A stretch of 64,000 nucleotides of DNA. It comes from Candidatus Viadribacter manganicus. Its GTDB lineage: Bacteria > Pseudomonadota > Alphaproteobacteria > Caulobacterales > Aquidulcibacteraceae. The translations under genes and the position numbers were made by a program. Shown one piece after another: positions 51,066 to 60,204 of this stretch (positions within the stretch are counted from its first letter, which is position 1; every line of letters begins with the position of its first letter). The stretch spans positions 806,001 through 870,000 of the forward strand of contig NZ_CP013244.1 in assembly GCF_001679665.1 (NCBI RefSeq), in the 5' to 3' direction. The notes under the pieces were generated by a model. That model was not told where the DNA came from. It worked only from the letters and a program-made list of their open reading frames with translations, and did no database searches.

Positions 51066-52646
51066 CTAGAACCGCAGCAACTTTGCGTAGCGAACCTGCG
51101 GCAGCGCCTTGAGCTTGGCCATGTCTGGATCGGACAAGGGCTGGTCGACGCCAACCAGCGCGATCGCCTCAGCGCCCGCTGCTTCGCGTCCCAGATGGAA
51201 CGTCGCAATGTTGATTTGCGCATCGCCGAGCAAAGTACCAAGCGCGCCGATAAAGCCCGGCTTATCGGAATTGTTGATGTAGAGCGTGTTGGCCTGGAAA
51301 GGCGCCTCCAGCGCCATCCCCTTCACTTCGACAATCCGCGGTTGCCCGGCAATGACTGCGCCGGCAAGCGTGCGCCAGCCGCCGCCCGTCTTTACCTTGA
51401 TCCGAATGAGACTGTCATAAGTCGGCGACGTCTCGCGCGTGCTCTCAGTCAGCGCCGCACCGCGCTCTTTCATCAGAGCCGGCGCAGAGACGACATTTAC
51501 GTCCTGCAACAGTGGCCGCAACACACCGGCAAGCGCAGCCGCCGTCAACGGCTTCATGTTCAATTTGGTGACATCGCCTTCGTATTCGATTTCCACTTCT
51601 TCCAGGCCCTCATCGACGATCTGGCCCGCAAACGCGCCGAGCTTCTCAGCTAGCGCCGCAAACGGCTTCAGGCGCGGCGCTTCTTCCGCGGTGATCGAGG
51701 GCATGTTGAGCGCGTTGGTGACGGCGCCCGTCAGCAGATAATCGCTCATCTGCTCGGCCACCTGCAGCGCTACGTTTTCTTGCGCTTCATTGGTGGAGGC
51801 GCCCAGATGCGGCGTTGCGATGAAGTTCGGCGCTCCGAAGAGCACGTTCTCCTTCGCCGGCTCGACCGTAAATACGTCGAAGCCTGCAGCGGCGACGTGC
51901 TCGCTTTCGAGCGCCTCGCGAAGAGCCGCCTCATCGACCAATCCGCCACGCGCCGCGTTGACGATGATGATACCCGGTTTGGTCATCGCCAGCGCTTCGC
52001 GCGAGAGAATGTTCTTGGTCTTATCGGTCATTGGCACATGCAGCGAGATCACATCAGCGCGCGGCAGCAACTCTTCCAGCTCTACCTTCTCCACGCCGAG
52101 CTGTACGGCGCGCTCTGCGCTGAGAAATGGATCATAGGCTATGACCTTCATCTTCAAGCCAAGCGCGCGATCCGCAACAATTGAACCGATATTGCCGCAA
52201 CCAATGAGGCCGAGCGTCTTTGCGTAGAGCTCGCGGCCCATGAAGCGATTTTTTTCCCACTTGCCGGCTTGGGTCGATGCATCCGCGACGGCGATCTGAC
52301 GCGCCGCTGCGAACATGAGCGCAATCGCGTGCTCCGCCGTGGTTATCGAATTGCCGAACGGGGTATTCATCACCACGATGCCTTTGGCGGTCGCGGCCGG
52401 TATATCGACATTGTCGACGCCGATGCCTGCGCGCCCGATGACCTTCAGATTCTTCGCGGCAGCGATGATGTCCGGCTTCACTTTGGTCGCCGAACGGATG
52501 GCTAGACCATCGTAATTGCCGATGACCTCCTTCAACTTCGCCGCGTCAGGGCCAAGCTGCGGCTGGAAATCGACTTCGATCCCGCGCGTCTTGAAAATAT
52601 TGACGGCGGCTTCGCTGAGTTCGTCGCTGATGAGGACTTTTGGCAT
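51066..52646 (-). CDS. serA: D-3-phosphoglycerate dehydrogenase
   Basis: First committed step of serine synthesis: oxidation of 3-phosphoglycerate to 3-phosphohydroxypyruvate with NAD. 526 residues, long form. Substrate and cofactor domain: GRAGIGVDNVDIPAATAKGI, GLIGCGNIGSIVADRALGLK, AARGGLVDEAALREAL and ATPHLGASTNEAQENVA (His). Then the intervening serine-binding-type domain (NMKPLTAAALAGVLRP), and a C-terminal ACT domain (PGFIGALGTLLGDAQINIAT) that may sense serine. It lies downstream of serC on the same strand, across a palindromic repeat. Confidence 0.97.
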   Translation of the reverse strand: MPKVLISDELSEAAVNIFKTRGIEVDFQPQLGPDAAKLKEVIGNYDGLAIRSATKVKPDIIAAAKNLKVIGRAGIGVDNVDIPAATAKGIVVMNTPFGNSITTAEHAIALMFAAARQIAVADASTQAGKWEKNRFMGRELYAKTLGLIGCGNIGSIVADRALGLKMKVIAYDPFLSAERAVQLGVEKVELEELLPRADVISLHVPMTDKTKNILSREALAMTKPGIIIVNAARGGLVDEAALREALESEHVAAAGFDVFTVEPAKENVLFGAPNFIATPHLGASTNEAQENVALQVAEQMSDYLLTGAVTNALNMPSITAEEAPRLKPFAALAEKLGAFAGQIVDEGLEEVEIEYEGDVTKLNMKPLTAAALAGVLRPLLQDVNVVSAPALMKERGAALTESTRETSPTYDSLIRIKVKTGGGWRTLAGAVIAGQPRIVEVKGMALEAPFQANTLYINNSDKPGFIGALGTLLGDAQINIATFHLGREAAGAEAIALVGVDQPLSDPDMAKLKALPQVRYAKLLRF

Positions 52647-52662
52647 TGTGATCTTCCTATCT

Positions 52663-52768
52663 CTTCCCCCGCTTGCGGGGGAAGTGGATCGCGCGAAGCG
52701 CTAGACCTTGAGGGCAGCCCCGCCCCCTCAGTCAGCTTCGCTGACAGCTCCCCCGCATGCGAGGGAGC
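52663..52768. repeat. Palindromic intergenic repeat between serC and serA
   Basis: Three hairpins in a row: a perfect 10-bp stem CTTCCCCCGC/GCGGGGGAAG (52663-52684), GTCAGC/GCTGAC with TTC loop (52731-52745) and GCTCCCCCGCATGCGAGGGAGC (52747-52768, near-perfect). This arrangement is typical of REP-like repeats in Caulobacterales. It separates serC from serA and may attenuate or stabilise the message between them. Confidence 0.7.
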
Positions 52769-52775
52769 AAACGGA

Positions 52776-53948
52776 CTAGGCGGCTTTGGTTTCGAGTTCG
52801 GCGACGAGCGTCGCAAACGCCCATTCGATCCATGGCGTCAACGCGGCGACATCCGAGGCGTCAATGGTCGCGCCGCACCAGATCCGAAGCCCTGGAGGCG
52901 CCGAGCGATAGGAAGCCGCATCGAACGCAACGCCCTCCTTCTCCAACAGCGAGGCGAGCTTCTTGGCGAACTCAGCTTGCGCATCTTCGCTCAACGCAGC
53001 AACGCGCGGATCGACCACTTTGAGACACACGCTGGTGTTCGAACGCGTTGCCGGATCAATGGCGAGGAAATCGATCCACGCCGTCTTCGCCGCCCAATCG
53101 GCCAGAACTTTGGTGTTTGCGTCGGCGCGCGCTTGCAGCGCCGCCAGCCCGCCAAGCGCTTCGGCCCATTTCAGCGCGTCGATGTAATCTTCCGTGGCGA
53201 GCAAAGAAGGCGTGTTGATCGTCGAGCCTTCGAATATCTCAAGGTCGACTTTGCCTTTCTTGGTCAAGCGGAAGATCTTGGGGATGGGCCGGTCGGGTGT
53301 GAAGCTCTCAAGCCGCGCAATCGCACGCGGGCTCAAGATCAGCATGCCGTGCGCGGCCTCGCCGCCCAGCACTTTCTGCCACGAAAACGTCGTCACATCG
53401 CACTTCGACCAATCGATCGCCTGCGCGAAAACAGCGCTCGTCGCATCGTTGATGGTGATGCCTTCGCGATCTGCCGCGATCCAATCGAAATTCGGCACGC
53501 GCACGCCGGACGTCGTGCCGTTCTGCGTGAAGATGATGTCCGCGTCCTTGCGCGCCAGCTCGAGCTTCGGCAGCGCGCCGTATCCGGCGCCATGCACCTT
53601 CGCATCGAGCTTCAGCTGCTTGGCGTCGGTCACCCATTCTTCGCCAAAGCTCTCCCAGGCGAAAATATCAACCGGTCGCGCGCCAAGCATCGACCACATC
53701 GCCATCTCGACAGCGCCTGTGTCCGAGGCCGGAACGATCGCAATCTTGTGCGTGTCCGGCACGCCCAAAATGGCGCGCGTGCGATCAATTGCTTCTTTGA
53801 GCTTGGCTTTGCCGGGCTTTGCGCGGTGCGAACGACCCAGCGTCGCGTCCTTCAACGCGTCAGTGCTCCAGCCCGGACGTTTTTTTGTGGGACCCGACGA
53901 AAAGCGGGGATCAGCCGGGCGCACTGCCGGCTTAGCGGTACCTGTCAT
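52776..53948 (-). CDS. serC: Phosphoserine aminotransferase
   Basis: PLP-dependent transfer of an amino group from glutamate to 3-phosphohydroxypyruvate, giving phosphoserine. About 390 residues from the ATG at 53948, chosen because GGGAGAT precedes it. The alphaproteobacterial type: [16 protein letters not shown] start, [66 protein letters not shown] and the PLP lysine in [15 protein letters not shown] longer frame reaches 54032. Downstream on the same strand, after a palindromic repeat, is serA; serB is not in the window. Confidence 0.93.
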   Translation of the reverse strand: MTGTAKPAVRPADPRFSSGPTKKRPGWSTDALKDATLGRSHRAKPGKAKLKEAIDRTRAILGVPDTHKIAIVPASDTGAVEMAMWSMLGARPVDIFAWESFGEEWVTDAKQLKLDAKVHGAGYGALPKLELARKDADIIFTQNGTTSGVRVPNFDWIAADREGITINDATSAVFAQAIDWSKCDVTTFSWQKVLGGEAAHGMLILSPRAIARLESFTPDRPIPKIFRLTKKGKVDLEIFEGSTINTPSLLATEDYIDALKWAEALGGLAALQARADANTKVLADWAAKTAWIDFLAIDPATRSNTSVCLKVVDPRVAALSEDAQAEFAKKLASLLEKEGVAFDAASYRSAPPGLRIWCGATIDASDVAALTPWIEWAFATLVAELETKAA

Positions 53949-54169
53949 CAACTTATCTCCCATCCTTACAGATGAGCGTCCGCCGTTGGGAGCGGATGGC
54001 CCACTTACGGACGTGCGCCGCTTCGCACGCAAAGTCCACTGCGGCGCATTGAGTGACCGCAGTGTCGGGAAATGGCGGAGCTGGGACCCGGCCGCGAACC
54101 CCCGCGTCAGGTTGGGGGGAGAGACTCTCGAGGGTCCGCGGCGCCGGTTTGCTAGGCTCGCAGGGGAAA

Positions 54170-54652
54170 GTGAGGGAGCGAGCCGATCACCAGACCACTA
54201 TCGACGCGCCGGCGCGCACCGACCTGCCCCGAACCTTGACGCTCGCTGCACTCGCAGCAGCCTTGACTGTCATCTCCCCAGCGCTCGCAGGAACAGGGAC
54301 TGCCCCGCCCACGCCCGCGTCACGGCAAGCACAGATCACCCATCACGGCACACCGGCGCAAACCCGAGGCGTGAGTGATCTTTATCGGCGCGCGCAACGC
54401 AAACTGACTGACATCCACATGTACAGCGGCGCCGTCGACGGCTCGCGCAACACCGCATTCGTTGTTTCACTTGAGCGCTTTCAACGCGCGCACAACATCC
54501 GCGCCAGCAGACGTTTGAACTCCGAGACTAGAGCGGCGCTCGCAATCTACTCGCCCCCACAGACCTTTTTCTCCGCCCTAAACTTCGCCGCCGCCTGTCA
54601 CAACGATCCGTGGCGGCGGCGGCTCTTCATTTTCTGGGGGCGCTGGATGTGA
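54170..54652 (+). CDS. Peptidoglycan-binding domain protein, exported
   Basis: 160 residues from a GTG at 54170, chosen because AGGGG precedes it. After a charged head, a hydrophobic segment [17 protein letters not shown] looks like a signal or anchor. The PG_binding_1 domain reads [20 protein letters not shown] then [19 protein letters not shown] and [12 protein letters not shown], matching the usual DG...T..A...FQ...GL...G...T...L pattern. The last 25 residues overlap the convergent PhzF gene and are low-complexity. No catalytic domain; it may target another protein to the wall. Confidence 0.65.
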   Translation: MRERADHQTTIDAPARTDLPRTLTLAALAAALTVISPALAGTGTAPPTPASRQAQITHHGTPAQTRGVSDLYRRAQRKLTDIHMYSGAVDGSRNTAFVVSLERFQRAHNIRASRRLNSETRAALAIYSPPQTFFSALNFAAACHNDPWRRRLFIFWGRWM

Positions 54653-55609
54653 GGTGGGTGAAGAAAGCTGCTCACTCGCCGGTTCAAGGCCAAGGATCAA
54701 CGGCTCTTCAAAAATCGCCGGCAATTGCTTCACGGTGCGGGCGCGGCGCTTCTTACGCTTCGGCGCCTCGGGATGGTCATCCACGCGATTGTGCAAGCGC
54801 GCCAAAGCCGGATCGAGCTCACCGCGCAGATACACCGAAACCTGCCCCAGCAATCGCACACTGGAGAGCGTCTGGATGGCGCGCATGAAACCGCCGCGCC
54901 GCGATGCCTGGAAACCGACAACGCTCTCAAGATCGAAGCGGTCGCACCAATACGGCGCAAGATCGGCAAACGACGAACCCGTCACCGGATCTTCGTCGAT
55001 GCCGACGCCAGGGCAGAAGAAGCGTGAAACGAAATCGTAAGGCTGGCCCTCATCGGCCGGCGCCGTCACCCCAATCATGCCTTGGCGCGGGCCGCGCACA
55101 GCGACATTCAACGCCGCGAAATCCGGCTTCAGATTGCGAAGCGTCGCTTCATCCTCAACCACGACGTTGGCGTATTCGCCAATGAACGCGTCGACGACCT
55201 CAACACCACCGAGCGCGGCGCTGATGTTGTCGTCCGGCGTCCACGGCGTCCGCTGACGGCGCGGCAGATCGAGCGTGTAGCCTTCTGGCGTGCTCCGCAC
55301 GATCAAGGCGCCGGCGTGCGTGTCGAACACCACGACTTCCAGTCCAGGATCGATCTCGCTCAGCAGCATCGCGCCGGCCGCCAGCGTCGCGTGCCCGCAA
55401 AGCGGCACCTCCGTCGCTGGCGTGAACCAGCGCAGTTGGTAATTGCCCTTGAGCCCTGTCGGCACAACGAACGCGGTTTCGCTCAGCTTGTTTTCGGTAG
55501 CGATGGCCTGCAGCACAGCATCCGGCAGCCAGCGATCCAGCGGCACCACGGCGGCCGGGTTGCCGGTGAACAGACGGTCCGTGAAGGCGTGCACGATCCA
55601 GATTTTCAT
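54578..55609 (-). CDS. PhzF family isomerase/epimerase-like protein
   Basis: 343 residues. Two-domain diaminopimelate-epimerase-like fold. WIVHAFTDRLFTGNPAAVVP begins it, the catalytic Glu is in KLSETAFVVP, and PLCGHATLAAGAMLL and GIDEDPVTGSSFADLAPYWC are family marks. After about residue 265 there is an extra ~80-residue tail, charged then Pro-rich ([20 protein letters not shown]), which ordinary PhzF proteins lack. The substrate is unknown; the family includes isomerases with diverse roles. Its 3' end overlaps the peptidoglycan-binding gene by 75 nt. Confidence 0.88.
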   Translation of the reverse strand: MKIWIVHAFTDRLFTGNPAAVVPLDRWLPDAVLQAIATENKLSETAFVVPTGLKGNYQLRWFTPATEVPLCGHATLAAGAMLLSEIDPGLEVVVFDTHAGALIVRSTPEGYTLDLPRRQRTPWTPDDNISAALGGVEVVDAFIGEYANVVVEDEATLRNLKPDFAALNVAVRGPRQGMIGVTAPADEGQPYDFVSRFFCPGVGIDEDPVTGSSFADLAPYWCDRFDLESVVGFQASRRGGFMRAIQTLSSVRLLGQVSVYLRGELDPALARLHNRVDDHPEAPKRKKRRARTVKQLPAIFEEPLILGLEPASEQLSSPTSHPAPPENEEPPPPRIVVTGGGEV

Positions 55610-55682
55610 CGTGTCCAGCTATGGCTGCTCGAACGCGCGCGCGCCAGCATCTGCGCGGTTAAGGGTGAGCAGCGTTCGCCTT

Positions 55683-56495
55683 CTAGGCGAGCTTGCACGG
55701 CCAGTTGTGGCCCAGCGGCTGGTGCCCTTGGCCAAAACCAGGCGCGTTGCGGATTGCCTCCATCAGGTAGGCGCGCGCCTTCTCCACCGCCGGCTCGATC
55801 AAATCACCCTTTGAGACGTATGTTGCGATCGCAGATGCAAGCGTGCACCCGGTGCCGTGCGTCGCCATGGTGTCGATGCGCGGGCTTTCGAATACCCGAT
55901 ACCCGTCGCGCGTCAGCAGAACGTCTCGCACGGTCGAGCCATGGATGTGCCCGCCCTTCACGAGGCCCGACCACGCGCCGAGGCGATTGACGACGATATC
56001 CGCGGCATCCATCTGCCCATCGAGATCGTGAACGCCAACGCCGGTAAGCGCCTCGGCTTCAGGTGCATTCGGCGTCGCGATCAACGCGATCGGCATCAGC
56101 TCGTTGCGAATGATCTCTACCGCATCTTCTTCCAGCAGCGATGCGCCGCCTTTCGCGATCATCACCGGATCAAGAATGACCGGCACGCCGTCGCCAACCG
56201 CATACCAAGCCTCGACCACCGCACGGACGTGATCGACTGATCCCATCATGCCGATCTTCCACGCATCTGCGCCAAGATCACCCATCACCGCCTCGATCTG
56301 CGCACACACGATCTCCGGCGGAACGGCGTGAACCCCGGTGACACCGAGCGTATTCTGCACCGTAATCGCAGTGACGGCGGTCATCGCGTAACCGCCGAGG
56401 GCCGACACGGTCTTGATGTCCGCCTGAATACCGGCCCCACCGCCGGAGTCAGAACCAGCGATGATCAGCACGCGGCCTTTGGGTTTGTCGCTCAT
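55683..56495 (-). CDS. thiD: Hydroxymethylpyrimidine/phosphomethylpyrimidine kinase
   Basis: Phosphorylates HMP and HMP-P in thiamine synthesis. 270 residues from the ATG at 56495. The ribokinase-like fold shows IIAGSDSGGGAGIQADIKTV near the start, DPVMIAKGGASLL, the HMP-site loop, and ATHGTGCTLASAIATYVSKG with the GTGC anion-hole motif and the catalytic Asp in the family pattern. No ThiE or ThiC neighbour. It follows folP on the same strand after only 14 nt, so the two appear co-transcribed although they serve different vitamins. Confidence 0.93.
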   Translation of the reverse strand: MSDKPKGRVLIIAGSDSGGGAGIQADIKTVSALGGYAMTAVTAITVQNTLGVTGVHAVPPEIVCAQIEAVMGDLGADAWKIGMMGSVDHVRAVVEAWYAVGDGVPVILDPVMIAKGGASLLEEDAVEIIRNELMPIALIATPNAPEAEALTGVGVHDLDGQMDAADIVVNRLGAWSGLVKGGHIHGSTVRDVLLTRDGYRVFESPRIDTMATHGTGCTLASAIATYVSKGDLIEPAVEKARAYLMEAIRNAPGFGQGHQPLGHNWPCKLA

Positions 56496-56508
56496 GCGCC
56501 CCAATAAG

Positions 56509-57351
56509 CTAGGCTAGTGTCGCGCGCCACACTTTCAGCGCCTGCACCGTCTCGGCGATATCGTGCACCCGCACCATGGCGGCGCCATTTTGCACGGCGA
56601 TCAACGCTGCAGCAACCGAACCGCCGAGGCGATCATTTCCCGCGTCCTTGGCGCGCTCATCGATCGCGGCGATGAAGCGCTTGCGCGACGCACCAATCAC
56701 AACCGGGCGGCCTGTTTCTTCGGCGATGCGCCCAGTATTGTTGAGCAGCGCCAGATTGTGCTCGAGTGTTTTGCCAAAGCCGAGACCGGGATCGACCCAG
56801 ATATCTTCAAGGCCCTTTGCTTCGGCCGCTGCGACGCGTTGCTTCAAAAACGCAATCACCTCAGCGACGACATCCTGATAGCGCGGCTCATTCTGCATCG
56901 TGCGCGGCTCACCCTGCATGTGCATGAGGATGACCGGCCGGCGCAGCGCCGCCGCAGTTTCCAGCGCGCCGGGCGCTTGCAAGGCGGCAACGTCGTTCCA
57001 CACCGATGCGCCGGCCTGCAACGCGGCCATCGCCACGGAAGGCTTCATGGTGTCGATCGAGATCGGCGCCTTGGTCGCGGCCCGGAGCGCCGCGATCACA
57101 GGCACCACGCGGGCGATCTCTTCCCCGTCTTCGACCGGCGCGGCGCCGGGCCGGGTGGACTCGCCGCCAATGTCGATGATGTCGGCGCCGGCTTCCAGCA
57201 TGGCCAGCGCGTGCGGCGCCGCTGCCTGCTCATGCAAGCCACCGTCCGAGAAGGAATCCGGCGTCACGTTCAGGACGCCCATAACATAAGGGCCACCGGC
57301 GATCTTTGCGGGTGGCATCGTGAAACTGTTCATGGGCGGCGCGGATGACAA
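56509..57351 (-). CDS. folP: Dihydropteroate synthase
   Basis: Condenses p-aminobenzoate with hydroxymethyldihydropterin diphosphate; the sulfonamide target. 280 residues. The TTG at 57351 is chosen as start because AGGAGG sits seven bases upstream; the ATG at 57333 lacks any such site. GVLNVTPDSFSDGG, IIDIGGESTRPGAAPVEDGE, SIDTMKPSVAMAALQAGA, ILMHMQGEPRTM, WVDPGLGFGKTLEHNLALL and GASRKRFIAAI are all present. It precedes thiD by 14 nt. A p-aminobenzoate or folK gene is not adjacent. Confidence 0.95.
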   Translation of the reverse strand: MSSAPPMNSFTMPPAKIAGGPYVMGVLNVTPDSFSDGGLHEQAAAPHALAMLEAGADIIDIGGESTRPGAAPVEDGEEIARVVPVIAALRAATKAPISIDTMKPSVAMAALQAGASVWNDVAALQAPGALETAAALRRPVILMHMQGEPRTMQNEPRYQDVVAEVIAFLKQRVAAAEAKGLEDIWVDPGLGFGKTLEHNLALLNNTGRIAEETGRPVVIGASRKRFIAAIDERAKDAGNDRLGGSVAAALIAVQNGAAMVRVHDIAETVQALKVWRATLA

Positions 57352-57493
57352 AGCAAACCTCCTGGCGCAAGCTTGACGCGCAGTTGCCTACGCGCGCACT
57401 TGTCGCGCTCACGAACGCATTAGCCGCGAAGATCAAGCGGTTGGCGCACAAGCGCAATGCGAAACGATCGGATCGCAGGGCAGTTACGCAAAA

Positions 57494-57967
57494 ATGGACA
57501 ATTGGCGTCTCAAATTCGAGCCCGTCATCACGCCGGTCTTCCGTACCTTCTGGCGCTTCAGCCGCGCCGCAACGCTGGGCGTGCGCGGCGTCGCCTGCGA
57601 TGCCGAAGGCCGCGTGCTGCTGGTGAAGCACACCTACCTTCGCGGCTGGCACCTTCCTGGCGGCGGCGTCGAACATGGCGAGACCGCGCCTTACGCAATC
57701 GCGCGCGAGATGGAAGAGGAAGGCGGCATCGAGCCCACCGAACCGCCGGTGATCTTCGCGCTCTACTCCAACCACGCCAACTTCGCCGGCGACCATATCG
57801 GGCTCTATCGCATCGGCGCCTGGAAGCCGTGCCCGCCGCGCGCCGCCAACGAAATCTCCGAGCGCGGTTTTTTCGATCCGGCAAGCCCGCCGGAAGGAAC
57901 CACCAAAGCGACCCTTCGCCGCTTAGCTGAGGTGTTTCGCGGCGCCCCGCCCAGCGCCACTTGGTAG
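57494..57967 (+). CDS. Nudix hydrolase
   Basis: 157 residues. The Nudix box is GGGVEHGETAPYAIAREMEE followed by EGGI, complete with the REMEEE metal helix. The start RFSRAATLGVRGVACDAEGR and LLVKHTYLRGWHLPGGG fit the general family and resemble NudF/MutT-like pyrophosphatases. The C-terminal extension FFDPASPPEGTTKATLRRLA is variable. Substrate not predictable. Divergent from folP, 142 nt apart, with a weak ribosome-binding site. Not connected with NudC at 6564-7472, which is a different subfamily. Confidence 0.9.
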   Translation: MDNWRLKFEPVITPVFRTFWRFSRAATLGVRGVACDAEGRVLLVKHTYLRGWHLPGGGVEHGETAPYAIAREMEEEGGIEPTEPPVIFALYSNHANFAGDHIGLYRIGAWKPCPPRAANEISERGFFDPASPPEGTTKATLRRLAEVFRGAPPSATW

Positions 57968-58033
57968 CCGCGCTTGCCCGGCTATGGCGCGGTCCCTATG
58001 TTGCCGCCGCACTAAACGAAGGCTCTTCCTGCA

Positions 58034-58699
58034 ATGATGAAATGTGATGCGGCTTGGCTGGGCGCGACGCTGGCGCGTCTCGATCCGCAGGACATTTCGC
58101 CCGCGCTCAATCTCGGCTCCTCCACAAAAGAGTATCGCGAGAAAGAGCAGCCTTACGTCAATGAACTGGTATTTGGGCCGCTCGAAGCGCGCGGTGTGAA
58201 AGTGATCCACTCGGATCTGAAGGCCGCCGAGGGCGTCGATATCGCCGGTGACATTTTCAACGACGAGGATCTCGCCAAGATTCTCGCGACCAAGCCGAAG
58301 TCCGTCATCTGCACCCACATGTACGAACACGTGGTCGACCGCGATGAACTCACGCGGCGCATTTTGAAGATGATCCCCGAGGGCGGGATGTTCTTCATCA
58401 CCGTGCCGTCAAGCTATCACCAGCATAACGATCCGATCGACACGATGTTTCGCCCGTCGCCGGACGAGCTTGCGTCTATGTTCCAAGGCCAAGAGATCGT
58501 CGATAAGCAGGAACTCATCGGCGAGACCTATTGGGTCCACATCAAGAAGCGGCCGGTTACGCTCTTCTTCCGCCACTTCTTGCGCTTCTGGTTTCCGTTT
58601 TTCGGCTGGCGCCAATGGAAGCGCTCGATGCGCAAACTCTATTGGCTCTTCAACCATTACAAAGTGGCGGCCATCGCCGGCCGCAAGGTGACCGCCTGA
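58034..58699 (+). CDS. Methyltransferase-like protein (SAM-fold)
   Basis: 221 residues. The order resembles a Methyltransf_11 core: [20 protein letters not shown] in place of the DLGCG motif I, then [40 protein letters not shown] and [19 protein letters not shown]. The motif I Gly-rich loop is altered (NLGSS), so SAM binding is plausible but not certain. The C-terminal 60 residues are aromatic and basic ([20 protein letters not shown]), which suggests membrane association. The next gene starts on its last base (TGATG). Confidence 0.75.
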   Translation: MMKCDAAWLGATLARLDPQDISPALNLGSSTKEYREKEQPYVNELVFGPLEARGVKVIHSDLKAAEGVDIAGDIFNDEDLAKILATKPKSVICTHMYEHVVDRDELTRRILKMIPEGGMFFITVPSSYHQHNDPIDTMFRPSPDELASMFQGQEIVDKQELIGETYWVHIKKRPVTLFFRHFLRFWFPFFGWRQWKRSMRKLYWLFNHYKVAAIAGRKVTA

Positions 58700-59139
58700 T
58701 GCGCTATCTGCACACCATGATCCGCGTTGGCGATCTCGATGCCGCGCTCGATTTCTTCTGCGCCAAACTCGGCCTCGTCGAAATGAATCGCTTCGACAAT
58801 GAGGGCGGACGCTTCACGCTGGTCTTCTTGGCCGCCCCGGACGACGTCGAACTCGCGCGCGACCGCAAAGCGCCCCTGGTGGAACTCACCTACAATTGGG
58901 ACGAGCACGAATATGGCGGCGGTCGCAATTTCGGCCACCTCGCCTATCGCGTGAAGGATATCTACGCGCTCTGCCAGAAGCTCATGGACAAAGGCGTCAC
59001 CATCAATCGTCCGCCGCGTGACGGACACATGGCGTTCGTGCGCTCGCCGGACGGCATTTCGATCGAGCTCTTGCAAGAAGGTGATCGACTGCCGCCGCAG
59101 GAGCCGTGGGCATCGATGCAGAACACCGGGGCCTGGTAA
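58699..59139 (+). CDS. Glyoxalase I-like VOC protein
   Basis: 146 residues from an ATG sharing a base with the upstream stop, so translationally coupled. The lactoylglutathione lyase pattern is clear: [33 protein letters not shown], the second half [19 protein letters not shown] and [16 protein letters not shown] with the C-terminal Glu ligand. Probable ligands are the His of LHTM, the Glu of VELTYN, the His of FGHLA and the Glu of IELLQ, the four-ligand set of GloA. Glutathione-dependent methylglyoxal detoxification is likely. Confidence 0.88.
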   Translation: MRYLHTMIRVGDLDAALDFFCAKLGLVEMNRFDNEGGRFTLVFLAAPDDVELARDRKAPLVELTYNWDEHEYGGGRNFGHLAYRVKDIYALCQKLMDKGVTINRPPRDGHMAFVRSPDGISIELLQEGDRLPPQEPWASMQNTGAW

Positions 59140-59145
59140 TGCAAA

Positions 59146-59171
59146 GGCCGCGCTCCTTTCGGAACGCGGCC
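59146..59171. terminator. Inverted repeat between convergent genes
   Basis: A stem GGCCGCG/CGCGGCC (59146-59152 and 59165-59171) enclosing a further TCC/GGA pair, six bases past the glyoxalase stop and 24 before the next stop. No T-run; a bidirectional terminator is likely but unproven. Confidence 0.6.
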
Positions 59172-59194
59172 CACTTGCATCGCAAAGCGTTTGC

Positions 59195-60100
59195 TTAGTT
59201 CGACGTCAGTTCCGAGACGTGCAGCACAGCAGCCGGATAATCGCCTTCCGCGTAGCTGCCGACCCACACGTCATACTGTCCCGAAACCGGGGTCGTAAAC
59301 GTGATCGACGGGTTCAGTCCTTCGTTGCCGCCATCGTCATCGCAAACCCAGTTGCCGGCCGCGTCGTTGATCACGAGCGTGGTGTCGGCGTCAGACTGCG
59401 CTGAGAAGATCAGCGGCAGACCAGCTTCGCCGGCCGTGAAGTTCACGCGATAATCCGGCGCGCGCGAGATAGAACCAACGCAACCGGGAATTTGGTAGGC
59501 GTTGTATTCACCACCCGCGGTCACGTTTACCGTGTGCGGGTCAGGCTGGAAGCCCGAGACAAGATCAACCACGCCATAGTTCGGGTTGAGCGTGAAGTCC
59601 GGCAGATCTTGCGGCACCGCATCGGCTGGGCCCGCAATTTCCGAAATGTAGAGCTGCGCCGGCGCCAGATCGGACGAACCGAAGCGGCCAACCCAGATTT
59701 GGTAGCGGCCATTGCGCGGCGCTTCCCAGCTGATCACCGGGTTCAGATTGTCGCCGCTATCATCGTCGCACATCCATTGGCCGTTTGGACCTTTGACGAC
59801 GAGCGTGGTGTCATCTTCAGCGACGACGCCGATATAAAGAGGCAGTTCGCCACGGCGGAAGTTCAGCGTGAAGCTTGGCCGTTCGGCGATGAAGCCACGG
59901 CAATTGTCGCTGACGGTCGACACATCAATCGGACCACCAGCATTCACAGTTGTGACATGCGGATCAGGCGTGAAGCCTGAGCGCAGCGTGACTTGGCCGA
60001 ACGTGCCTTGAGCGCTGGAGTTGATGCGCTGCGCGTAAGCCGGCGTCGTCATAAGTGCCACTGCCGCCGCGGCGGTCAGTATGCGTCCGAGTGATGTCAT
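59195..60100 (-). CDS. Exported protein with two tandem repeats, unknown
   Basis: 301 residues from the ATG at 60100 (GGGGAAACAC upstream). ILTAAAAVALMTTPAYA is a signal peptide. Two repeats of about 120 residues each have the same order: a GF(T/Q)PDPH segment (LRSGFTPDPHVTTVNAGG; LVSGFQPDPHTVNVTAGG), a disulfide-capable Cys (NCRGFI; CVGSI), a beta stretch ending in DDTTLVV or DADTTLVI, then NGQWMCDDDSGDNLNPVISW or NWVCDDDGGNEGLNPSITF, and IWVGRF/VWVGSY. The acidic CDDD loop may bind calcium, as in pre-peptidase-like domains. Function unknown. Confidence 0.75.
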   Translation of the reverse strand: MTSLGRILTAAAAVALMTTPAYAQRINSSAQGTFGQVTLRSGFTPDPHVTTVNAGGPIDVSTVSDNCRGFIAERPSFTLNFRRGELPLYIGVVAEDDTTLVVKGPNGQWMCDDDSGDNLNPVISWEAPRNGRYQIWVGRFGSSDLAPAQLYISEIAGPADAVPQDLPDFTLNPNYGVVDLVSGFQPDPHTVNVTAGGEYNAYQIPGCVGSISRAPDYRVNFTAGEAGLPLIFSAQSDADTTLVINDAAGNWVCDDDGGNEGLNPSITFTTPVSGQYDVWVGSYAEGDYPAAVLHVSELTSN

Positions 60101-60204
60101 GTGTTTCCCCGTTTCGAGCTCTCTCGCGACGCGCACTCTTCTCCCGCGCAAACATGAACGCAAGCGCAGACCTAGAGGAAACAAGGCATTTTCAAGGTAT
60201 TTTA

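Noticed and set aside
53194..54378. 394-codon plus-strand frame over serC
   Set aside because: Antisense to a complete phosphoserine aminotransferase and without recognisable domains.
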